A stretch of DNA of 64,000 nucleotides from Rhodopirellula sp. (GTDB lineage Bacteria > Planctomycetota > Planctomycetia > Pirellulales > Thermoguttaceae): contig JAAYEH010000179.1 in NCBI GenBank assembly GCA_012728855.1, positions 33,954 to 97,953 of the forward strand, in the 5' to 3' direction. The notes under the pieces were generated by a model. It was not told the DNA's origin, ran no database searches, and worked only from the letters and a program-made list of their open reading frames with translations. Numbering within the stretch: position 1 is the stretch's first letter; each line of letters opens with the position of its first letter. This document shows, piece by piece, positions 17,218-25,527 of this stretch. The position numbers were made by a program, and so were the translations under genes.

Positions 17218-18069
17218 ATGAAGACGCCTCACCTAGCCTTGGGAGTGCTGGCACTCGCCGCGCCCGGTTTTGCTCTCGCGTTTGCCGGTTGCGGCGGATC
17301 GGTGCAGTCCACCGAAACGAAACGGGCCGATTCCCCCGCGGTTGCCGTGGCGACCGCGGATTCTCAGCCTGCGGGCGGCTCTAGCGCCGCGAAGGCGGCA
17401 CTCGAGAAGGCAGCCAAAGCGGAGAAGTACTTCTTCGCCTTCTTCTGGAAGGCCGACGATGAGAACACCGTCGCCATGCGGAAGGTCTTCGACGAGGCGA
17501 TGGCCAGTGCCGCTGATCGGGCGGATGCCGTCGCGGTCAAGGTCACCGATGCGGCCGAAAAAGAGATCGTCAAGGAGTACGGCCTGGAGCGGGCGCCGAT
17601 GCCACTGGTCCTGGCGATCGCTCCCAACGGCGCGATCACGGGCGGATTCCCCGCGCCGTTCAGCCAACAGGATCTGTCAACGGGATTTGCTACGCCCGGA
17701 ACGCAGAAGTGCATGAAAGCGCTCCAGGACGGCAAACTCGTTTTCCTCTGCGTACAGAACGCGGAAATGCAGGCGAGCCAGGATGCCATGAAAGGCGTCC
17801 GCGATTTTAAGGCCGACGTCCGCTTCGCCAGCGCCACGGAAGTCGTGATGCTCGACCCCAAGGATACAGCCGAGGCGAGCTTTCTTGCAGATCTCGAAAT
17901 CAAACCGGACGCATCAGACGCCGTTACGGTCTTTCTGGCGCCCCCGGGGTCGCCCATCGGCAAGTTCGAAGGGGCGACGACCAAAGAGCAACTCGCCGAG
18001 ATGCTCATGAAGGCCAGTTCCGGTTGCGGACCGGGCGGTTGCGGTCCGGGCGGTTGCGGACCACGATAG
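17218..18069 (+). CDS. Secreted tandem thioredoxin-like protein with CX4CX4C tail (paralog 1)
   Basis: A 283-residue exported protein, possibly a lipoprotein (FAGC, Cys25). Residues 55-150 and 165-265 each look like a thioredoxin fold: the first has YFFAFFWKADDENT followed by the cis-Pro loop RAPMPLVLAIAPNG; the second has LVFLCVQNAEM and VTVFLAPPGSPIG. No CxxC active site exists. Cysteines are instead at 165, 178 and in a glycine-proline tail at 270, 275 and 280 (GCGPGGCGPGGCGPR). Three thiolates fit As(III) or Sb(III) coordination. I do not know a named family. It is preceded by the operator and followed by a paralog and an ABC exporter. Confidence 0.8.
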   Translation: MKTPHLALGVLALAAPGFALAFAGCGGSVQSTETKRADSPAVAVATADSQPAGGSSAAKAALEKAAKAEKYFFAFFWKADDENTVAMRKVFDEAMASAADRADAVAVKVTDAAEKEIVKEYGLERAPMPLVLAIAPNGAITGGFPAPFSQQDLSTGFATPGTQKCMKALQDGKLVFLCVQNAEMQASQDAMKGVRDFKADVRFASATEVVMLDPKDTAEASFLADLEIKPDASDAVTVFLAPPGSPIGKFEGATTKEQLAEMLMKASSGCGPGGCGPGGCGPR

Positions 18070-18451
18070 GCGGCGGACTTTCTTTCTGGCTCTTCCACAG
18101 AATCTGTGGGTAAGTTCAAGCCGTTGACACTCAAGAACACCGACATTTCCCGTCAATCGGACAGAAGCGGTACGTGGTTTTCCTGTATCGGAAAGACGGC
18201 AACAGAGAAGAGGAACCCGTACTCGGTGTTCAAGTACGGGTTCCTCTTCTCTGTTGCCGCTTTTCCGCGGGGATACGAACATGTCCACTGTCTAAAGCAC
18301 CGTTTCCACCGATTGGGAATCGCGAGAAGGAACCCACGAATTCTTCGGAGGAGCCTTCTCTCTATTCACGACGGATCGTGTCGTACGCTCACAGTCTGCG
18401 CGTGCGGCAGGTGGGATTTCCACGTCACTTTGTTCTCACGTAAGGAGTAGG
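18070..18451. other. 382-bp non-coding spacer between the two Trx-like genes
   Basis: No gene is seen. The spacer contains the long hairpin described separately and a weaker one near 18330 (gagaagg / ccttctc). A good ribosome-binding site AAGGAG at its end serves the downstream gene. Short open frames here are created by the repeat and lack codon bias. Confidence 0.7.
18198..18258. repeat. Perfect 26-bp inverted repeat (dispersed hairpin element)
   Basis: Arms run 18198-18223 and 18233-18258 and are perfectly complementary over 26 bases around a 9-base loop (cggtgttca). Both arms include gaggaacccgtact and its complement. Partial complementarity continues outside (gtatcggaaaga / tttccgcggggatac). 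A related hairpin with the same gagg..ccggtact layout and tccttctctg-like flank is at 25491-25527. This points to a repeated mobile hairpin rather than a plain terminator; no T-run follows. Confidence 0.8.
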
Positions 18452-19267
18452 ATGATGCCAAGGATGGAGCCTAGCATGGTCGCCGCGGTGATCGCCGCGG
18501 TTGGGCTGTCGCTTGTCGCCGGCCCAGACGCGCCGGCCCAGGTCCAACAGCCCAGCGCAACGGTAGCCGGCGCAAGCCAAGGTCAAGCGGCCGTGGACCG
18601 CGCCGCGGCCGCCGGCAAGTATCTGTACGTTTTCTTTTGGAAAGAGAACGACGAGCAATCTCAGAAGATGTTCGGCGTGTTCCAAGGTGGGATGCAGTCG
18701 CTCGCCGATTCCGCCGAAAAGATCGGCATCCAGATCACGGACCCCAATGAGCGGGCAATCGTTGAACGGTTCGGCCTGAGCCGGGCTCCCATGCCGCTGG
18801 TCTTGGCGATCGCGCCGTGCGGGGTGGTAACCAAGGGGTTTCCGATCCAGTTCACCCAGCAAGATCTGGCTCAGGCGATTGTTAGCCCCTGCACCGCGCA
18901 ATGCATGAAAGCCCTACAGGATCGCAAGCTGGTGGTGCTCTGCGTCGCCAATCAGAAGACCCAATACGCCCAGGCTGCTCTCAAAGGGGCGCATGATTTC
19001 CGGGCCGACGCCCGTTTTGCTGCCGCTTCGGAAGTCGTGCTTCTCAATCCCGAAGATCCAGCCGAAGCGGGCTTCCTCCGCGATCTTCAGGTCGATCCTC
19101 GTAGCCCGCAGGCCACGACGGTCCTTTTGGCCCCCCCGGGACAGCCGATCGGGAAGTTGTCCGGGCCGGTTACCAAGGACCACCTGGTCGCCAAGGTCGC
19201 TTCGGCGCAGTCCGGCCCGTGTGCCGGGGGCCAGTGTGGCCCCGGCGGCTGCGGACCTCGCCAATAG
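18452..19267 (+). CDS. Secreted tandem thioredoxin-like protein with CX4CX4C tail (paralog 2)
   Basis: A 271-residue paralog of the 17218 product with a signal sequence (VIAAVGLSLVAGPDAPAQ). Shared landmarks are FFWKENDEQS, the RAPMPLVLAIAP loop, QCMKALQD, LCVANQK and LLAPPGQPIGKL. Cysteines lie at 123, 147, 151 and 164, and the tail has three at 257, 262 and 267, the same CX4CX4C spacing as paralog 1, although the rest of the tail differs (GPCAGGQCGPGGCGPRQ). It starts with two adjacent ATGs behind AAGGAG. Preserved tail spacing suggests the tail is functional. The ABC permease gene starts 26 bp later. Confidence 0.8.
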   Translation: MMPRMEPSMVAAVIAAVGLSLVAGPDAPAQVQQPSATVAGASQGQAAVDRAAAAGKYLYVFFWKENDEQSQKMFGVFQGGMQSLADSAEKIGIQITDPNERAIVERFGLSRAPMPLVLAIAPCGVVTKGFPIQFTQQDLAQAIVSPCTAQCMKALQDRKLVVLCVANQKTQYAQAALKGAHDFRADARFAAASEVVLLNPEDPAEAGFLRDLQVDPRSPQATTVLLAPPGQPIGKLSGPVTKDHLVAKVASAQSGPCAGGQCGPGGCGPRQ

Positions 19268-19293
19268 CCAATAGCGAATAGGAGAAAACGCTC

Positions 19294-20511
19294 GTGAAGC
19301 TTTCTACCCTTGTTTGGCGCGAACTATTTGAACGCAAGAACCAGATGTTCACGATTCTCTTTGGAATCCTGCTGGGGATCACCACCGTCGTGGCCATCCG
19401 CAACATCACCCATTACTCGGAGATGGCCGTGGCCCGGGAGTTGGACACATTGGGGGCAAACGTGCTCGTGCTGCCCAAGTCGGTCTCGCTGCAGGACTAC
19501 TACTCGGCCGATCTGCACAACGACGTGATCCCCGAGGAATACGTCATGCGGCTGACGATGTCCAACATCCAGGGCGTCGACAACCTCTCGCCCAAGCTGT
19601 GTCTGCCCGTGGACTTCCAGGGACGCCGCTTCACCCTGACCGGCATCCTGCCCAAGAGCGAGTTCCAGGCCAAGGCGGCCTGGGCCGGAGCGGGGATCTT
19701 CAGCCGGCCGATCGGCTGCGGGGCCGTCGATGTCGGTGGGGCGCCGGAGCCCGAGGACAAGAAGACGTTAGTTCGCAAACGCGTCATTGAGACGCTGGAG
19801 GAACGCGAAGCCCTGGTCGGAGCCGACGTGGCCGCGTCGCTGGACGTCCGCGACGGGCAGACACTGAACCTGCTTGGCGAAGATTTTTCCGTCGTGGCCG
19901 TCCTGCCTCAGACCGGCACAGTCGACGACTCGCGGATCTTTACCCACCTGCACACGGTCCAACGGCTCTCGGGCCGCGACGCCGTGGTAAGCTGCATCGA
20001 AATTGTGGGGTGCTGCAAGGAAATCTCCGCCGGGCTGGTCGACAAGGTCAACAAGCTCCTGCCTGATGCCAAGGTCGTCACCGTCTCCCAGGTGGTGGCC
20101 ACGCAGGCGAACGTCAACAAGATGATGGAGCGGCTGTCGATGATCTTCGTGGCCATCATCGTCGTCGTGGGCGGGGCGGGAATCGCCAACTACATGTATG
20201 CCAATGTCTTCGAGCGCCGCCGCGAGATCGGCACGCTGATGGCCCTGGGCGCCGAGTCTGGGCTGATCCAGCGGATTTTCCTGCTCAAGGCGCTTTTGCT
20301 GGGGCTGGTCGGCGGCGTGGGCGGCTTCCTGCTCGGCACGCTGCTGGCGGTCACGCTCGGCCCGCGGCTGGCCGGCGTGATCGTTCTGCCGATGCCGATG
20401 ATGGCCCTGTGGGCCGTGCTGGTTTCCGCGGGCATCGCCCTGGTGGCCAGCTATTTCCCGGCTCGCCGTGCCGCACTATTGGATCCTTGTGCCACCTTCC
20501 AGGAGATTTAG
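19294..20511 (+). CDS. ABC transporter permease, FtsX/MacB family, cysteine-bearing
   Basis: A 405-residue FtsX-type permease: one N-terminal helix (MFTILFGILLGITTVVAI), an extracytoplasmic domain of about 230 residues, and three C-terminal helices ending with ALVASYFPARRAALLDPC. The extracytoplasmic domain contains Cys103, Cys142, Cys234, Cys240 and Cys241, the last as VGCCKE. The GTG start follows AGGAG. There is no HlyD adaptor gene in this operon; the two thioredoxin-like proteins occupy its place. Export or surface hand-over of metalloid is inferred. Confidence 0.88.
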   Translation: MKLSTLVWRELFERKNQMFTILFGILLGITTVVAIRNITHYSEMAVARELDTLGANVLVLPKSVSLQDYYSADLHNDVIPEEYVMRLTMSNIQGVDNLSPKLCLPVDFQGRRFTLTGILPKSEFQAKAAWAGAGIFSRPIGCGAVDVGGAPEPEDKKTLVRKRVIETLEEREALVGADVAASLDVRDGQTLNLLGEDFSVVAVLPQTGTVDDSRIFTHLHTVQRLSGRDAVVSCIEIVGCCKEISAGLVDKVNKLLPDAKVVTVSQVVATQANVNKMMERLSMIFVAIIVVVGGAGIANYMYANVFERRREIGTLMALGAESGLIQRIFLLKALLLGLVGGVGGFLLGTLLAVTLGPRLAGVIVLPMPMMALWAVLVSAGIALVASYFPARRAALLDPCATFQEI

Positions 20512-20514
20512 TCC

Positions 20515-21210
20515 ATGCTGCGAATGGAAAATGTTACCAAGACCTATAAGCTCCGCCGGCAGACGGTTGTCGCTTTGGACGATGCCAACGTCCATATCCA
20601 CCCCGGAGATTTCGTCTCCCTGGTCGGCCCGAGCGGCAGTGGAAAGAGCACGCTGCTCTTGATGCTCGGCGGCATGCTCTCGCCCACCTCCGGCCGAGTC
20701 CTGCTGTCCGACCAATCGATCTACGATCTCGGTTCCAACGGCCGCGCCCGGCTTCGCAAGGCCAACATCGGCTTCGTCTTCCAGACGTTCAATCTGGTTC
20801 CCTATCTGACGGCCCTGGAGAACGTGAAGATCCCGCTTTACCTGGCAGGCCGCGGCGACGCGGAACAAGAGGTGTGTGCCACGGCCCTCTTGGAGCGCGT
20901 GGGCCTCGGCGACCGGCTGGATCACAAGCCTTCCGAAATGAGCGTGGGCCAGCAGCAGCGGGTGGCCCTGGCGCGGATGCTCGCCAACGATCCAGTGGTA
21001 ATCCTGGCCGATGAACCGACCGGCAACCTCGACCCGGAAACCGCCGACGACGTCATGGGCTTTTTCGAAGACTGCAATCGCGAAGGGCGGACGATCGTGA
21101 TGGTCACCCATGATCCCCGCGCGGCAGCCAGGGCCAAACGGACGCTGCGGCTGAAGGCAGGCAAGCTCGTCTCCGAGGCACCGGGCGCGAAAGCCTTGCA
21201 CGTCGCGTGA
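20515..21210 (+). CDS. ABC transporter ATP-binding protein (MacB/LolD type)
   Basis: A 231-residue ATPase with Walker A GPSGSGKST, Q-loop GFVFQTFNLVPYLTALENV, signature MSVGQQQRVALARML (S-V-G-Q-Q replaces the commoner S-G-G-Q-Q), Walker B VILADEPTGNLD and the switch His in VTHDPRAA. It begins 3 bp after the permease stop and forms the transporter with it. Confidence 0.93.
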   Translation: MLRMENVTKTYKLRRQTVVALDDANVHIHPGDFVSLVGPSGSGKSTLLLMLGGMLSPTSGRVLLSDQSIYDLGSNGRARLRKANIGFVFQTFNLVPYLTALENVKIPLYLAGRGDAEQEVCATALLERVGLGDRLDHKPSEMSVGQQQRVALARMLANDPVVILADEPTGNLDPETADDVMGFFEDCNREGRTIVMVTHDPRAAARAKRTLRLKAGKLVSEAPGAKALHVA

Positions 21211-21297
21211 GCAGATGGATACGATAACAAAACTGAGGTGCGCGGTGTGTGTCCGCATCAGGGTTGTCAACCGCCAACGACGGAAAAAGACGGTATC

Positions 21298-21681
21298 ATG
21301 CCTGTAAGAGTCAACAGCCCGAAACCGGATTCCCAGCAGATCAGCCTGATGTTCCGCGCCTTCTGCGACCGGACCAGGTTGCGGATTCTGAGTCTGCTCC
21401 AGGAGGGGGAGTTTTGTGTTGGAGACCTTGTCCAGATCCTCGGCGTTCCCCAGCCGCGAGTCTCCCGGCATCTGGGCCATTTGAGAAAAGCGGGGCTGGT
21501 CACCTCGCGTAAGTCGGGGCTATGGATCCACTATTCGCTTGCGCCCGCCGAAAACACCTTCCACCAGAAGCTTCTCGATTGCGCGGTGACTTGTTTCCAA
21601 GAGGTTCCCGAAATTCAGGCCGACAGTGTGCGGGCCGCTAAGGTCCGAAAGACCGGCGGCTGCTGTCCGCACTCACGGTAA
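21298..21681 (+). CDS. arsR: ArsR-family repressor (second), C-terminal cysteine tail
   Basis: A 127-residue winged-helix protein. The core LRILSLLQEGEFCVGDLVQI carries a single Cys in place of the CVC box, followed by the recognition helix QPRVSRHLGHLRKAGLVTSR. The C-terminus GGCCPHSR adds two cysteines. The metalloid site is therefore probably built from alpha-3 and C-terminal thiols, as in other ArsR subclasses. It follows the ABC operon after 87 bp and is a good candidate for the protein that reads the 17156 palindrome. Confidence 0.9.
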   Translation: MPVRVNSPKPDSQQISLMFRAFCDRTRLRILSLLQEGEFCVGDLVQILGVPQPRVSRHLGHLRKAGLVTSRKSGLWIHYSLAPAENTFHQKLLDCAVTCFQEVPEIQADSVRAAKVRKTGGCCPHSR

Positions 21682-21719
21682 CCGCCAAATAGGGGTGTAA
21701 ATATAGCTAGATTAATGGG

Positions 21720-21748
21720 TTGACGAGCTTCGTCGTTGCTCCTATCGT
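21720..21748 (+). promoter_or_regulatory. Sigma-70-type promoter for arsR3-acr3-arsM
   Basis: TTGACG and TATCGT are separated by exactly 17 bases. The -10 box overlaps the left arm of the palindromic operator, the classical layout for a repressor that occludes RNA polymerase. Confidence 0.7.
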
Positions 21749-21766
21749 ATATTTACGATATACGAT
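21744..21766. promoter_or_regulatory. ArsR-type palindromic operator
   Basis: Perfect 9-base inverted repeat atcgtatat / atatacgat around a 5-base centre, 20 bp before the GTG of the third arsR. The cgtata/tatacg core differs from the 17156 site (gaatata/tatattc), which suggests that the two sites are read by different ArsR paralogs. Confidence 0.78.
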
Positions 21767-21786
21767 TAACCGGAGGAGAGCAGTTC

Positions 21787-22110
21787 GTGGAGCATACCTG
21801 CCTGCCAACCGCCGAGACACCTCTTCCACTTCTGGAGGGTGTAGAGGCTGACCGGGAACTGGCGAAGTTAGCCAAGGCGTTGGCCCACCCGGTGCGGGTC
21901 CAGATAGTCAGAATTCTGGCGCGCCGTACGTCCTGTGTCTGCGGCGAGTTGGTCGACGAACTGCCGCTGGCGCAATCGACCGTATCGCAGCACCTCAAGG
22001 TTCTGAAGGAAGCCGGTTTGGTTCGTGGCTCGATCGACGGGCCGCGGGTCTGCTATTGCCTTTCTCCACCGGCCTTGGATCGTCTGAAGCTCCTGGTTTC
22101 GGCCCTCTAA
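21787..22110 (+). CDS. arsR: ArsR-family repressor (third), autoregulated
   Basis: A 107-residue repressor with the alpha-3 metalloid box [12 protein letters not shown], the recognition helix [21 protein letters not shown], and [10 protein letters not shown] in the wing region, where the extra CYC may complete the site. GTG is taken as start because GGAGGAG lies at the right distance. In-frame upstream codons would run through the operator. It leads the acr3-arsM transcript. Confidence 0.92.
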   Translation: MEHTCLPTAETPLPLLEGVEADRELAKLAKALAHPVRVQIVRILARRTSCVCGELVDELPLAQSTVSQHLKVLKEAGLVRGSIDGPRVCYCLSPPALDRLKLLVSAL

Positions 22111-22203
22111 GCAGAGCAAGTCTTGGGCGGAAACATCGGCCTTTCCCGACGGCCCGCGAACGAGAACTCGATTGTTTTTTTCCAAGATAAGGACAACGGA
22201 CGA

Positions 22204-23280
22204 ATGACCGAAAGCATTTCCAAACGGCTTTCCTTTTTGGACCGCTACCTCACGCTCTGGATTTTCCTGGCGATGGCCGTGGGAGTCGTAGCGGGATATC
22301 TGGCTCCCGGCGTCGAGTCGTTCATCCACAAGTTTCAGGCAGGCACGACCAATATCCCCATCGCCATCGGCCTGATCCTGATGATGTATCCGCCGCTGGC
22401 GAAAGTGAAGTATGAAGAACTGGGCGACGTCTTCCGCAACTGGAAGATTCTGGGCCTTTCGCTGGTGCAGAACTGGATCGTCGGCCCAATCCTCATGTTT
22501 CTTCTGGCGATCCTGTTTTTGCACGGCTATCCCGAGTACATGGTTGGCCTGATCATGATCGGGCTGGCTCGCTGCATCGCCATGGTGATCGTCTGGAACG
22601 ACCTGGCCAAGGGCGATACGGAATACGCAGCAGGGCTGGTGGCTTTCAACAGTGTGTTCCAGGTGTTGTTTTACAGTGTGTACGCCTGGGTGTTCATCAC
22701 CGTCTTGCCCCCGTTGTTCGGTCTTTCCGGCAGCGTGGTCGAAGTGAGTATGGCGGAGATTGCTGAGAGCGTGTTCATCTATCTGGGGATCCCCTTTATT
22801 GCCGGGATGATCACCCGCTTCGTGCTCGTCAAAGCCAAGGGCAAGACGTGGTACGAGACGCAGTTCATTCCCAAGATCAGCCCGATCACATTGATCGCGC
22901 TGTTGTTCACGATCCTCGTGATGTTTAGCCTCAAAGGAAACCTCATCGTTCAGATTCCACTGGATGTGGTCCGCATTGCCATACCGCTGTTGATTTACTT
23001 CGTCGCCATGTTCCTGGTCAGCTTCTGGATGGGCAAGAAGATCGGGGCCGACTACTCCAAGACCACCACACTCTCGTTCACCGCGGCCAGCAACAACTTC
23101 GAGCTGGCGATTGCCGTGGCCGTGGCCGTGTTCGGCATCCAATCCGGAGTGGCATTCGCGGCGGTAATCGGCCCGCTGGTGGAGGTGCCGGCGCTAATCG
23201 GCCTGGTAAACGTCGCTCTCTATTTCCAGCGGCGACATTTTGAACCGCCGGCCGAGGTGGGTATTTCTACAGCAAGATAG
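22204..23280 (+). CDS. acr3: Arsenite efflux transporter, ACR3 family
   Basis: A 358-residue, ten-helix As(III)/H+ antiporter of the BART superfamily. The signature [19 protein letters not shown] contains the essential conserved Cys at about residue 125. The N-terminal [19 protein letters not shown] and the C-terminal [19 protein letters not shown] are also typical. It lies 93 bp after arsR3 and 9 bp before arsM. This is the main As(III) pump of the region. Confidence 0.96.
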   Translation: MTESISKRLSFLDRYLTLWIFLAMAVGVVAGYLAPGVESFIHKFQAGTTNIPIAIGLILMMYPPLAKVKYEELGDVFRNWKILGLSLVQNWIVGPILMFLLAILFLHGYPEYMVGLIMIGLARCIAMVIVWNDLAKGDTEYAAGLVAFNSVFQVLFYSVYAWVFITVLPPLFGLSGSVVEVSMAEIAESVFIYLGIPFIAGMITRFVLVKAKGKTWYETQFIPKISPITLIALLFTILVMFSLKGNLIVQIPLDVVRIAIPLLIYFVAMFLVSFWMGKKIGADYSKTTTLSFTAASNNFELAIAVAVAVFGIQSGVAFAAVIGPLVEVPALIGLVNVALYFQRRHFEPPAEVGISTAR

Positions 23281-23289
23281 GAGAAGAGT

Positions 23290-24084
23290 ATGTCCGAATC
23301 GTCTACTCCCGACACACGAGACCTTGTGCGTAAGGTCTATGGCGAAATCGCATCCACGGCCGGCACGTGCTGCGGTCCTTCTTGCTGCGGATCGCCTGCG
23401 CCGATCAAAATCGATTCCACGCGTCTCGGCTATTCTCAGGCCGACCTTGAACAGCTCCCCGAGGGGGCCGAGATGGGACTCGGTTGCGGCAATCCCCGGG
23501 CCATTGCCGCGCTGAAATCGGGCGAAGCGGTGCTGGATCTGGGCAGCGGAGGCGGTGTGGACTGCTTCCTTGCAGCCCGGCAGGTCGGCCCGACCGGGCG
23601 GGTGATCGGCGTTGACATGACGCAGGAGATGATCAGCCGTGCGCGGGCCAATGCCGCCAAGGGCGGCTACACAAACGTCGAATTCCGGCTGGGCGAGATC
23701 GAGCACCTGCCGCTGGCCGACTCCTCGGTCGACGTGGTGATCTCCAACTGCGTGGTCAATCTCTCGCCCGACAAACCGGGCGTGTATCGCGAGGTCTTCC
23801 GGGTGCTCAAGCCGGGCGGCCGCGTGGCGATTTCCGACGTGGTGGCCACGGCGCCGATACCCGAGGAAATTCGGCACGATCTTGCCCTGTTGTCCGGCTG
23901 CGTTGCCGGTGCAGCCACGATCGACGAGTTGCAGCGAACGTTGACGGAGATCGGCTTTGAATCGGTTCGGATCCAACCGAAGGAAGAGAGCCGCCAGTTC
24001 ATCCGCGACTGGGCGCCGGGCCGCGGAGTCGAGCAGTATGTCGTGTCGGCGACCATCGAGGCGGTGAAGCCCACCACGGCATGA
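23290..24084 (+). CDS. arsM: Arsenite methyltransferase
   Basis: A 264-residue SAM-dependent methyltransferase that methylates As(III). Motif I is LDLGSGGGVDCFLAARQVG, and post-motif elements follow. The three cysteines essential in algal ArsM are present: GLGCGNP (about residue 68), SNCVVNLSPDKP (about 155), and LSGCVAGA (about 206). The N-terminal GTCCGPSCCGSP cluster adds four more thiols. It ends the arsR3-acr3 operon. Confidence 0.95.
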   Translation: MSESSTPDTRDLVRKVYGEIASTAGTCCGPSCCGSPAPIKIDSTRLGYSQADLEQLPEGAEMGLGCGNPRAIAALKSGEAVLDLGSGGGVDCFLAARQVGPTGRVIGVDMTQEMISRARANAAKGGYTNVEFRLGEIEHLPLADSSVDVVISNCVVNLSPDKPGVYREVFRVLKPGGRVAISDVVATAPIPEEIRHDLALLSGCVAGAATIDELQRTLTEIGFESVRIQPKEESRQFIRDWAPGRGVEQYVVSATIEAVKPTTA

Positions 24085-24172
24085 AGGAAACGGAACCCGA
24101 AGAGGGTCGGCTCGATGAGCCCCGCCTGGAGTGTCTTGATTCGTTGCCGGCGTCTTCCAACCGCTTGCCTGC

Positions 24173-24200
24173 TTGTTTTGCCGGGGCGCTACGGTACACT
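24173..24200 (+). promoter_or_regulatory. Promoter-like sequence before the PfkB fragment
   Basis: TTGTTT and TACACT are separated by 16 bases, about 70 bp before the ATG of the truncated sugar kinase. Only a moderate match; it shows the remnant kept its upstream region. Confidence 0.3.
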
Positions 24201-24268
24201 CTACCGGAAAATCGCTGCATGGGGCGGTTGCCGCAGCCAAATGAGACTCATGCGAAGGGAGGCGGACG

Positions 24269-24360
24269 ATGCCGCTGAAAATCAACTTGCCCGAGGAATG
24301 CCGCTGGGACGCTGTCGCGCTGGGAGAAGTCATGCTGCGACTCGACCCCGGCCAACTTCA
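24269..24360 (+). pseudogene. PfkB-family sugar kinase, N-terminal remnant
   Basis: The open frame begins MPLKINLPEECRWDAVALGE and continues VMLRLDPGQ, the exact opening style of PfkB-family carbohydrate kinases (ALGEVMLRLDPG). After about 31 codons the similarity stops abruptly and unrelated sequence follows. The rest of the roughly 350-residue kinase is missing. AAGGAGG precedes the ATG, so the 5' end is intact and the loss is a deletion of the body. Confidence 0.7.
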
Positions 24361-24369
24361 AGAAGATGA

Positions 24370-24605
24370 TCTCGCAGGCGATGAAGGGCAAAGGCGCCCG
24401 CGTAATTCTCGTCTTCCTCCCGATCGTACCGCCAGATCACCCAGCTCCGGCGGCCTGCCGATGTCGCGGCGAACATCTGGAACGAGCCATCTCTGCGATG
24501 CTGGACACTGAATACGTGGTCGAACGCAGCCTCTACCTCTTCGGCCGAAAGACTGTGCGCGTCGATCTTCTGCGGATTTCACTCGATCCACTTGAATTGT
24601 CGCAT
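24370..24605 (-). pseudogene. BrnT-like toxin/DUF4258-like remnant with nonsense codon
   Basis: Read on the minus strand from an ATG, the product begins MRQFKWIE, then has a TGA where a Trp is expected (24581-24579). It continues in frame as NPQKIDAHSLSAEEVEAAFD, with RRDGSFQMFAATSAGRR and SWVIWRYDREEDEN further on. This resembles BrnT-type toxins or related planctomycete proteins (WNPxKIxxHxLSxEEVEAAF). The C-terminus is replaced by unrelated sequence shared with the PfkB junction. It thus has both a stop mutation and a truncation. Family identification is moderate. Confidence 0.55.
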
Positions 24606-24839
24606 CGGCATCCGTCCTCGCCGATCGCTGTTAGCACCACTTCCGGCAGTACCGCGATCAAGCCAGCGGCATACCCAGAACCTGAACGAGCAGCGCCACG
24701 GATTGCCAGACCCTTGCTCGATGGCCACCGCGGCGGGCCTACGGCCATGACCGCAGCACGGACCACTCCAATTGTGCGGCCAGGTTCCGGATATCTCAAT
24801 CCCTGCCGAAGGAGCGGCTTGATTGGTCCGCCACCCTTC

Positions 24840-25010
24840 TCACATGAAGACCGCATTTACGTGCTTGTTGCGAAGCACGACGACTCTCCAGATGCCGAAT
24901 CCAATGCGGGGAACGGTGAAGACGTTACTGGGTATCAAAGCCAGAATCGACGCGGCCATGGCCCAGGCGTAACTCCTACGCCGGAGCATCCGCATGGAGC
25001 CGAAAAGCAT
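24840..25010 (-). pseudogene. C-terminal fragment of a small membrane protein
   Basis: The minus-strand frame gives RMLRRRSYAWAMAASILALI followed by PSNVFTVPRIGFGIWRVVVL and a short tail. This pattern (R-x-SYxxAxxASIxAMIPC.., GIWALVVL) is the final helix pair found in several planctomycete membrane proteins and kinases. No N-terminal part exists; upstream it merges with the secreted-protein remnant at 25084-25462 in another frame. Confidence 0.5.
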
Positions 25011-25083
25011 GGTTGCGCAATGGACATGCGGATGGCTAGGATGAGAGGAGGGTCCAGGCCAAGGCGGTGGCAGAGATCCAGGG

Positions 25084-25462
25084 TGGCCGGCTTCAACCGG
25101 CCCGCGACCCATCGCCGATCGAGCAGATACGTGCAGCGCATGTCCATCGATTCCTGAACCGGTTCGGCGGATGTCGATTTCGGATCAATGTGCTCGTTGT
25201 GGATGAACTCGGAATAGCTTCGCAGATCGGCGCCGCGGGCGACGGCGGCCCGCAGATCGTTCGGATTGCCGGCGACGAGTTGGCGGCGTTCATCCAGCGT
25301 CATCACGCATTTCAAGCCCGAACCGACATGAGGCATTGGGCCCATCCCTTGCTTAAACGAGGAGTCAATGGGGGAAAAACCTCTCGTACCGGCCATTTGG
25401 CCGATGGCCGACGCTACGAGGAGTGAAATCGCCGCCGGAACCAGGAGTGTGAATCGGTACAT
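25084..25462 (-). pseudogene. Secreted planctomycete protein, 3'-truncated
   Basis: The intact 5' end has GGAGAG before the ATG and a signal peptide (LLVPAAISLLVASAIGQ). It then reads RRQLVAGNPNDLRAAVARGA, DLRSYSEFIHNEHIDPKS and TYLLDRRWVAGRL, resembling an uncharacterised planctomycete family that contains FRHNEHID and VTYLL-RW-AG motifs. After about residue 126 similarity ends. The frame stays open to 24935 but with unrelated residues, and the fragment of another gene begins near 25010. Interpreted as a deletion junction. Confidence 0.55.
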
Positions 25463-25490
25463 GCTTCTCTCCAGCAGGGAAAAAAGGGAC

Positions 25491-25527
25491 GAGGCGCCGG
25501 TACTTTGAGGCCGAGTACCGGTGCCTC
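25491..25527. repeat. Hairpin element related to the 18198 repeat
   Basis: Arms gaggcgccggtact (25491-25504) and agtaccggtgcctc (25514-25527) pair with one G-T mismatch around the 9-base loop ttgaggccg. Arm layout, loop length and the following ttctctg are shared with the 18198-18258 hairpin, so both are copies of one dispersed element. Confidence 0.72.

Noticed and set aside
18106..18450. Short plus-strand frames with NREEEPVLG-like products
   Set aside because: Created by the perfect hairpin repeat; similar pseudo-peptides arise at the second copy near 25500.
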